Of a stretch of DNA of 64,000 bases, positions 57,067-64,000 are shown one piece after another. The position numbers were made by a program, and so were the translations under genes. A model generated the notes under the pieces. The model was not told where the DNA came from. It was given only the letters and a program-made list of their open reading frames with translations, and made no database searches. The number at the start of each line of letters is the position of its first letter. Position 1 is the stretch's first letter. This DNA comes from Polytrichum commune (lineage: Eukaryota > Streptophyta > Polytrichopsida > Polytrichales > Polytrichaceae), in the NCBI GenBank assembly GCA_950295325.1, contig OX485804.1, positions 53,506,001 through 53,570,000 of the forward strand, given 5' to 3'.

Positions 57067-59916
57067 AATGTAAACATGCTCAATAAACGTAAATTAGTAA
57101 ACTATCAAAACCTCCAAGGGCACCAACATCCCAAGGGTACCTATTTAATTAGCTCGTGTAAAGGGATAGATAATCCCCGATGGTCAAACCCTAGAGAATC
57201 AAACCCAACATGTTACAATAAACCCAACCACCATGCCCACATAATACCCGTTCTTGGGACACACACAATGGTACACAAAACCCAATGTACTAGTACCAAA
57301 GCCCAATATTGCCGATCTATCCATTTCAAAAGATGTCTAATTTTCAATTTGATCCATATTGATGCCCTCACTCAATTTTCAAGTTACATCTACTTATTGA
57401 CAAGCATCCATAAGATACAAGTCTAAACACCTTACATAACATATTCCTGGCCCCACCCAACAAGATCGTTCAGTTGAATAATGTTATGCTCATTGTGAAG
57501 GTTGTAAGTATGGGAATATGAGGGTTATCAAATCGCACACATTCCCTTCATGTTCATCCATCATTCGTGTCGTCAAATAGGCATTCGATGATACCGATTT
57601 TCATTATTTCCTCCGTTTTTTGGGGGGTTGGGCAAGATAGTTGCGGCCTAGATAGCTCCTATCATATTTCTTGTAGAATGTTTTTGTAATATTTTGATCA
57701 AAAGTTTGACGGAGTCTTTGACTTATGCAATACTTTGTCATGAGAAGACTCAAAGATTTGAAGGATATCCTCCGTCTTTGCAACATCCACATGAATCAAT
57801 CAATTGTGTTTTGGGACCTTGAATGATACCTTATTGGTGATGCGTATCATAGGTATGATTTGGATGCAACTATTTACAGTGCACACAATAGATTTACGCA
57901 TATTCACTATATTCGTTAATTTGGGATTTTTTTGGCATTTTGAGACAATTACAAATATAATAACATGGATAAAATCACACAGATTTTGGAAAATGTTATA
58001 AGATGCAAATACTTTGAAGCGGGTGTTTATATCAAGAACTCAATTAAGAACTCATATCAAGATGGTTTAGGTTGGACGACTGTGAGCCCAATTAGGTGCC
58101 CACATTATAAATTAACCTTAAAAAGACTCAGAGCATTAAAAGTCACATCCACTTGGAGTAAAAAGACATAAACAAAGTTAGGAAGTCAAATTAATTAAGA
58201 CACAATGGGATTAGCGGAAGCAAACGCTATAGCCTTGGTGAAACGGGTGGGATTAGAATTGAAAAAGGTTAGAAGGGTGTTTAAAGTGGGATTTACCACT
58301 GTCCATTTAGGTGGGGCTGTTAGGATTAGGATAACCCTCAGATTGGAGGGCCAAGGAGGTGGCTGTTCTCGGGGGTCGGCTCTCTAGTCGGCCGGAGCAA
58401 CCAGGGGGGGTCTCAGTTCGAACAGAAGAGGAAACAGGGGAGGAGGCGAAGTGAGCTGCCTCAAAGTGGAGGTCCAGCCACAATCATGGCAGCTCTAGGT
58501 TGAGGGAGGAGGCCGCTAACGCCGAACGAAGGTAAAGGTGGCCATGTGAGAAGGAGAGAAGTTGCTGGCAATGTGAGGACCAACACAAGGAGTGCGATAA
58601 TCAAAAACAAGGAAGGAGGTTGCGGCCTGATTTTGGAAGGAATTTGTGATGAATTCTGGAAGCGAATTGCACTGGGCAGCTCGTAATGTTGCAGCCTGGT
58701 GCCTAACTAGTGTTGGGTGCTAAAAAATGAAGTCATTGGTGTTGGAATGGCAGAATTGAGCGAGCAGAAAAGTACCTGCCGCGGCTGGGAAGGTGTGTGT
58801 GTGTGTGTGTGTGGACAGTGCAACTCCCCGAATTGCCTGGATTTGTCGCTAGAGAGGAGGAGAGTGGCTGATTGCAATGGCCTAGACTACCAGGAGTGTC
58901 GACTCCCTGGAAGGAGCAAGGGGGGTGACTGCCGAAGGCGACCCAACAGACTTCGGGGAAGATAACATGCAATGTGGTTGCAAGGGGTTGTCTCCTTCAA
59001 ATCTGGAGTGAGATCTGGTATCGGCAATCCTCGGGCAGAGGTTGCATTGCAAGGGAGAGCCGCCAGGGTAGGCGAGGATCAGTAGTGTAAGCGACTGGGG
59101 CACATCTAGGAAGCAAGGGATGCCATCAAGTGAGAAGGGCGGCTAGACCAACCTCTAGCCTAATATAAATTAATCCGTGCACCACAATTGGCCTAGAGCT
59201 TAAAGGGTTGTGTAAGCTAGTCCTTAAGGACTCAGATTAAATTATTGATGTGGGAGTTAGTGGGTGTGGTCAAGCATAATTACATGACCAAGGCTTGGCA
59301 TTAACTAGGTTAGGATGGTCCAAGTTAGGGGGTGAAGGGTTGAGAATGTGGGTGCTGAAGTTGAATGACTTTCAAGGGCATCGCCATCCGTGGGAACAAA
59401 GAGTATTTTTGAATACTTGTGGCCACTTAACCACTGAATAAAGTTGTGTGGATTGGTCTATTTTATTGGTGCAATGGCGACACTTCTCAATGAGTGTGTG
59501 ATGCTACTTGAACTAGTGTGAGTCACGAACCTTCACCCGGATACTGACGCACATAAGGGTGGAGGTTTTGGGCTCACAACGACCCAAACATTAATTAGAC
59601 CATGTTGTTGTTGTCCATATATTAATTTGAGACAAGAGAAAGTCTCAAATTAATGAATATAGTGATGTAAGTGTAATTGTGAGTTTGATCCCAAACTTAG
59701 GTCAATTACAATTTGTGGCTCTATTGGGACATCATGGTTTCGAATGCTATTTGTGAAAGCTTGGTGAAAATTTGGAAGTTGGTTTTTGTATGTTCCAAAT
59801 GTTGGAAACATTGTGTCCAAAATGGATGGACAGCTTTGACGCCCTAATCGACATGGCTTTGTTGTCTCAAAATGGGTGTATTGGCTTACTTTTAGTGGCA
59901 ACCGTGCTTTCTTTTA

Positions 59917-60406
59917 GGGCCACTTCACACGTGAGCCAAGAGCTGTGTTCATGAAATTGTGAGAGCCCAAAAGAGGTGTCCAAAGGGTGACACTTCCAAA
60001 ATCATGTGGTGTGGTCACGGGCCCTCATGTGTAGTGTGAAGTCATATGTCAGCGGGCCCTCAACCATATGTTAATTCAATGAATTCTTATACACGTAGGG
60101 TCTTCAGACATGATAACATAGAATAAAACAATGGTAGTGAGATTTTGGAGTGCTATGGTCTCCTAGTTTTGTGTTAGGCCTACCTCTGAGACTTGGATTT
60201 CAAAAATAGTCAAAGTATCATGAAACAAGATCCATTTGATGCCACATCAAAATCCATGTAGATTTTACATCCATCGTTCAGTCACTTAATGTGTTGGTCC
60301 CTCAAGCATAGTGTGAAGCGAACTTGGACCAACTCCGCCTTTTCCACCAATGAGAGTACTTGAAGTGCAATGGTCACGGGCACTCAGTCTCGTGTGTGAA
60401 GTGGCC
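59917..60406. mobile_element. Harbinger-like MITE, family C, copy 2
   Basis: Starts GGGCCACTTCACACGTGAG after TTA (59914-59916) and ends CTCGTGTGTGAAGTGGCC followed by TGTA, so the right end has one or two changes. The interior shares TGGTCTCCTAGTTTTGTGTT and AGGCCTACCTC with copy 3. 60407-61475 shows no gene. Confidence 0.75.
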
Positions 60407-61475
60407 TGTAGTGGCACCCCCAATACCCGTTGCAACCCAGTTGCACTCGAATTGTTTTCTTTCAAACTCAAGTTATGGTTAAAGTCATCCTTGAATCCAT
60501 CCCACTTACTTTTTGAATTTTTTGTTGTTGTAAAACTCTACACTACCCAAAAGATTGTAAATGACATATGAAAATTTAAACCTTGCGTTTACTAGAGCTT
60601 GACATGTATTGTCATATTTATTACCATATCTTGAATCTAATGACAATTTTCCATTGATAAAAATATTATACATCCAACCAAATCCTAAACCCTCAAAGGT
60701 CACGGGCGTTTCCCGAATGTGAGGTGAACGACTTTTCATGTTCAAATGTTATTCAAGCAAAAACAAATGAAAAGTTGTTTCAAGGCACACGAATGTTAAA
60801 CTACGGGGCAACATGTGTTACACACATGTTACTGTGATCAATATGTCATTTTCTTACCAAGCACATCTTTTCATGTTAATCAATGTCAATATTATTTCAT
60901 AGCGTTTTTCAACCACTTTCAATATTGATCCTCTGCAAGGATTGATGTTCATTGAAAACCTAGAATTAGAAGCTTTTTTTTCCGGATCTAGATTGTAAGG
61001 CTAAATCATTATTACCTCATTACCGGAAAAAAGACAAAGACAAAGACAAAGACAAAGTAAACATCGATGTTTGTGCACCGACATGAATGTGAGCTTGCTC
61101 ACCATACATTGATCATGTTCTTGAGTACTATAATCATATTAAAATCTATATCCATACATAAAACCCATATATAAAATCCAAACATGTTCATTGAGAATAA
61201 CAATGGGAATTTCCTTTATGGAGGGTCAATGCTAAAGTGGTTGAAGAATGTTATGGTATATCCGCTTTGTTGTGTGACACAATACACAATCGTAGCACTT
61301 TGTAGCTCCAAATGGCAAGCTTATAAACATGAAAACTAGAAAGCACAATACACTATACTTTTGCCATAATATCCTTCCAGTTTTGTGCACCTTCCTAGCA
61401 CATTCATGCATGCGTGTACCCAACTTTACCATACAATAACTTGTAAATTTCATGAAGTTTCTTATCAAGAAAGAG

Positions 61476-61690
61476 ATTTTTATTTTTATTTTCTTTAAAT
61501 TTTTAGATAGAAGGTCAAGAGGCCAGCGTCAAAGCACATGAAGCAGTTGACCACCAGGAAAGTTTTTCATCAAGTAGAGAGGAGACTTCACAACTAGGAA
61601 TTGAACCGCCAACCTTTTCCTTGAGATTTGGGTATCTCTCCACCATCATCCGGTAGTTTAGGGTTGTCTTGGACTATTATCCACCCATCT
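61476..61690 (-). mobile_element. tRNA-derived SINE (minus strand)
   Basis: On the minus strand it holds a consensus B box, GGTTCAATTCC (complement of 61595-61605), with a possible A box TGATGGTGGAGAGATACC some 45 bases upstream, and it ends in an A-rich tail (the T-rich 61476-61503). Similar sequence is at 48840-48965 and, as a short 3' piece, at 43342-43437. Target duplication not clear for this copy. Confidence 0.6.
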
Positions 61691-61788
61691 TCATGGTATT
61701 GGAGAATTCATGAAGCCAAATCCAAATTGGGTATCATAAGAAACATGGAGCTTATATGATCTTTGCTGCAAGTTGCCTTCACACTTAA

Positions 61789-62286
61789 GGCCACTTCACA
61801 CACGAGACTGAGAGCCCGTGGCCATTACACTTTGAGCACTCTCATTGGTGGAAAAGGTGGAGTCGGTCCAAGTTTGCTTTACACTACACTTGAGGGACCA
61901 ACGGAGTATGTGAATGCAAGATGGATGTAAGTCTACATAGATTCCTACATGGCATCGAATGGATTAGGTTTCATGGTCACTTGGATTATTATCAAAAACC
62001 ACCTCTTGAAGGTAGGCCTAACACAAAATTGGGAGACCATGGCACTCCGAACGCTCCTACCTCCAAGAGGTGGTTTTTTTAAAATAGTCCAAGTGACCCT
62101 GAAACATGATCCATTTGATGTCATGCAATAATCCATGTAAACCTTACATCCATCTTGCATTCACATACTCTGTTGGGCCCTCAAGCATAGTTTGCAATGA
62201 ACTTGGACCAACTCCGCCCTTTCCACCAATGAGAGCGCTTGAAGTGTAATGGTCATGGGCTCTCAGTCTCGTGTGTGAAGTGGCCC
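61789..62286. mobile_element. Harbinger-like MITE, family C, copy 3 (498 bp)
   Basis: Left GGCCACTTCACACACGAGAC then TGAGAGCCCGTG; right CATGGGCTCTCAGTCTCGTG then TGTGAAGTGGCCC; TAA flanks both sides (61786-61788, 62287-62289). Pairing continues almost to the centre (CACCTCTTGAAGGTAGG against CTACCTCCAAGAGGTG), so it is one long hairpin. No ORF. Confidence 0.88.
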
Positions 62287-62353
62287 TAAAGCCCTAAGAG
62301 TAGAGCTTGTTGGGAAATGGCAATTCTTGGAATGATGTGGCACATGTGCATAT

Positions 62354-62573
62354 CACTACACCGTTTATGGTGTTTGGCATCACTTACTATTTGGAATTAC
62401 GCAATGCTATAACTATTTATTGAGAATGTGATATTTATCAAGCAAAGTCATTGTATCTTATAATGCATGAGCAACCTATTCAACTTTCGTTGGTAAAAAC
62501 TGAACTCCCAAATAAGAACTCATTACATGATCCCAATTTGTAAGTGACACTAAATACCATAAACGGTGTACTA
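62354..62573. mobile_element. Small CACTA-like TIR element, copy 2
   Basis: Starts CACTACACCGTTTATGGTGT and ends ACACTAAATACCATAAACGG then TGTA. The TIRs are about 30 bp and match the element at 14679-15167. The interior is short and non-coding. Confidence 0.65.
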
Positions 62574-64000
62574 GCATATGACGCATTATGGCCCCTTGTA
62601 ATGCTTTGCGCGTAAACAGTTGGAAAACTATATTGAAAGTCCTTTAATATTAATAACAATGTCACTCAAACTCGGTATTTGGGTTCTTCCTAAACTTAGC
62701 CCTACCCCTTCAACTTACTAGGCCCATGTGCTACACGAGAAGTTAGCAAACCATTGATTGAGGTGGTGGTGGGAGATACAATGGGCCCCAAACCCTAAAA
62801 TCTATGAGGCAAATGGCATGCGACACCACGACATGAGTCAATTTGAACTCTCTCCGAGCCCAACAATGACACGGGTCTTTATAGTTAGAAGACGAAAATA
62901 TGAGGATCCACATGGGATTGTCTAAGGACAAAACAATTGGGGAACCCTAGGCCCACGGCTCGAAGATGACCGATCAAGTAAAGGTTATGAAGCAATACAA
63001 TCTTGAAATAGCAATCCAATAAGTGAACCTTATGGTGGGACATCGGTGTCCATAATACACTAGTTAATCCTAAAGTTAGTAAAAAATGATTAGTTGAAGG
63101 CGATCAAAGCGGCGTTGAGATTATCTCGATGTCGTGTACATGCTCTGATGTTCGAAGTTGGTTTTCATTTTCAATCACTTACAACCACAAAACCAATCGT
63201 TAAGGAGACTCTGCTTTATTTGGGACATCAGTGTCCTGCCATAAGGTTCAATTCGGAAGATAATGATTCTAATGCATTGACAAAGTAATCGCGAGCTTCT
63301 CAAAATGGGAAGGGAACAAGGGGACTCAACCCCCGGTTTGAGTTGCCGTCGAGGATGACTAGGTCACCCAACACATGTTATTCACAAACATTGCACTCAA
63401 GCGATTTACTTTGATTCGTAGCAAAGAAGACTTTCTTTCCCCTACCTTGGCACTACCACAATTGGGCGTTTCTTGGCGAGGTCGTGGGATGGGTCTTGAC
63501 ATCGCCTAGGCTAAACCCTAGAACGGATGTAAGAGTGTTAGGCCCATGTGTTCTTGGCATTGTCAACAATTGCTATATACATTCAAACATGGCTATGAGG
63601 GATTCTTATCAAAATGGGCAAGACCCTTCCATGTAGATTCAAAGAGCCGATTGATCACCTAGTATACTAGTATACCGTGTAATGCACCACTCCTAAGGTA
63701 GATGTGTCTAATTCAATTACTTTTGTTAGTTGATAATGTACATTTGACTTGGTACATATTGGTGTGGCTTCAACAACAAATACCATAAAGATATGTGTTT
63801 GAATGCCATCGGATTGGATTGAATGCTCAAGTATGATAGTCATTCTAGACTCAATAGTCAATGTACTTTGGGGGGGGGGCATGGGAGTTGGGGGTAGTGT
63901 AGGGATCTATATGACCATTTAACAAGCACAAAATTCCTTGCTTTGATGAGGAAATAAGATATATAAGGTCCAAAATGATGAAGAAAGTCGCTACAACATT
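62574..64000. other. Terminal interval, nothing recognised
   Basis: A run of nine G lies at about 63871-63879. Open frames are short and unremarkable on both strands. The window ends inside AT-rich sequence. Confidence 0.45.

Overview
The window looks like a repeat-rich stretch of a land-plant (streptophyte) nuclear genome. The evidence is a spliced plant-type SUVR histone methyltransferase gene (WIYLD + pre-SET + SET + post-SET), plant classes of DNA transposon (PIF/Harbinger with a trihelix-like partner protein, CACTA/En-Spm, hAT-like), a Ty3/gypsy element and a short TTTAGGG telomere-like tract. I cannot name the species. Base composition is AT-rich, gene density is very low, and almost everything except the SUVR gene is transposon-derived or simple repeat.

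Layout. 1-1.2 kb: short duplications and a 199-bp tandem repeat encoding an acidic peptide. 2.08-4.95 kb: a truncated, nonsense-broken Ty3/gypsy polyprotein whose integrase ends in a PHD finger, followed by a possible polypurine tract. 5.0-7.05 kb: protein-like segments I do not recognise. 8.65-11.65 kb: a PIF/Harbinger element with a spliced trihelix/AT-hook ORF convergent to a decayed transposase. 15.63-19.86 kb (minus strand): the one apparently intact host gene, an eight-exon SUVR-type SET-domain gene for which I could trace every exon, giving about 597 residues. 21-34 kb: MITEs, a hAT-like element, a second decayed PIF/Harbinger-type transposase and a LINE 3' fragment. 37.16-42.99 kb: a 5.8-kb CACTA element with clean termini and a 3-bp target duplication, carrying broken TnpA-like exons, minisatellites and a dense AGTCAT/ATGACT motif lattice. 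43-64 kb: SINEs, several MITE families, tandem arrays (107, 152, 200 and 231 bp) and little else.

How it fits together. Several MITE families (28.46, 21.26, 54.92, 59.92 and 61.79 kb) share a terminal motif of the form GGGCC-N-TT(C/T)ACAC and TTA/TAA target duplications with the right end of the transposase-bearing PIF/Harbinger element, so that lineage is the probable past mobiliser. Two MITE-related loci have grown internal tandem arrays from the subterminal region. SUVR-family proteins in Arabidopsis act in transposon silencing, so the surviving gene here belongs to the kind of pathway that would repress its own neighbourhood; that link is inference.

The most unusual items are the CACTA element with its motif lattice, the two MITE-derived tandem arrays, the PHD-finger integrase, a conserved peptide repeated in two dispersed copies, and a three-copy 200-230 bp dispersed repeat of unknown class.
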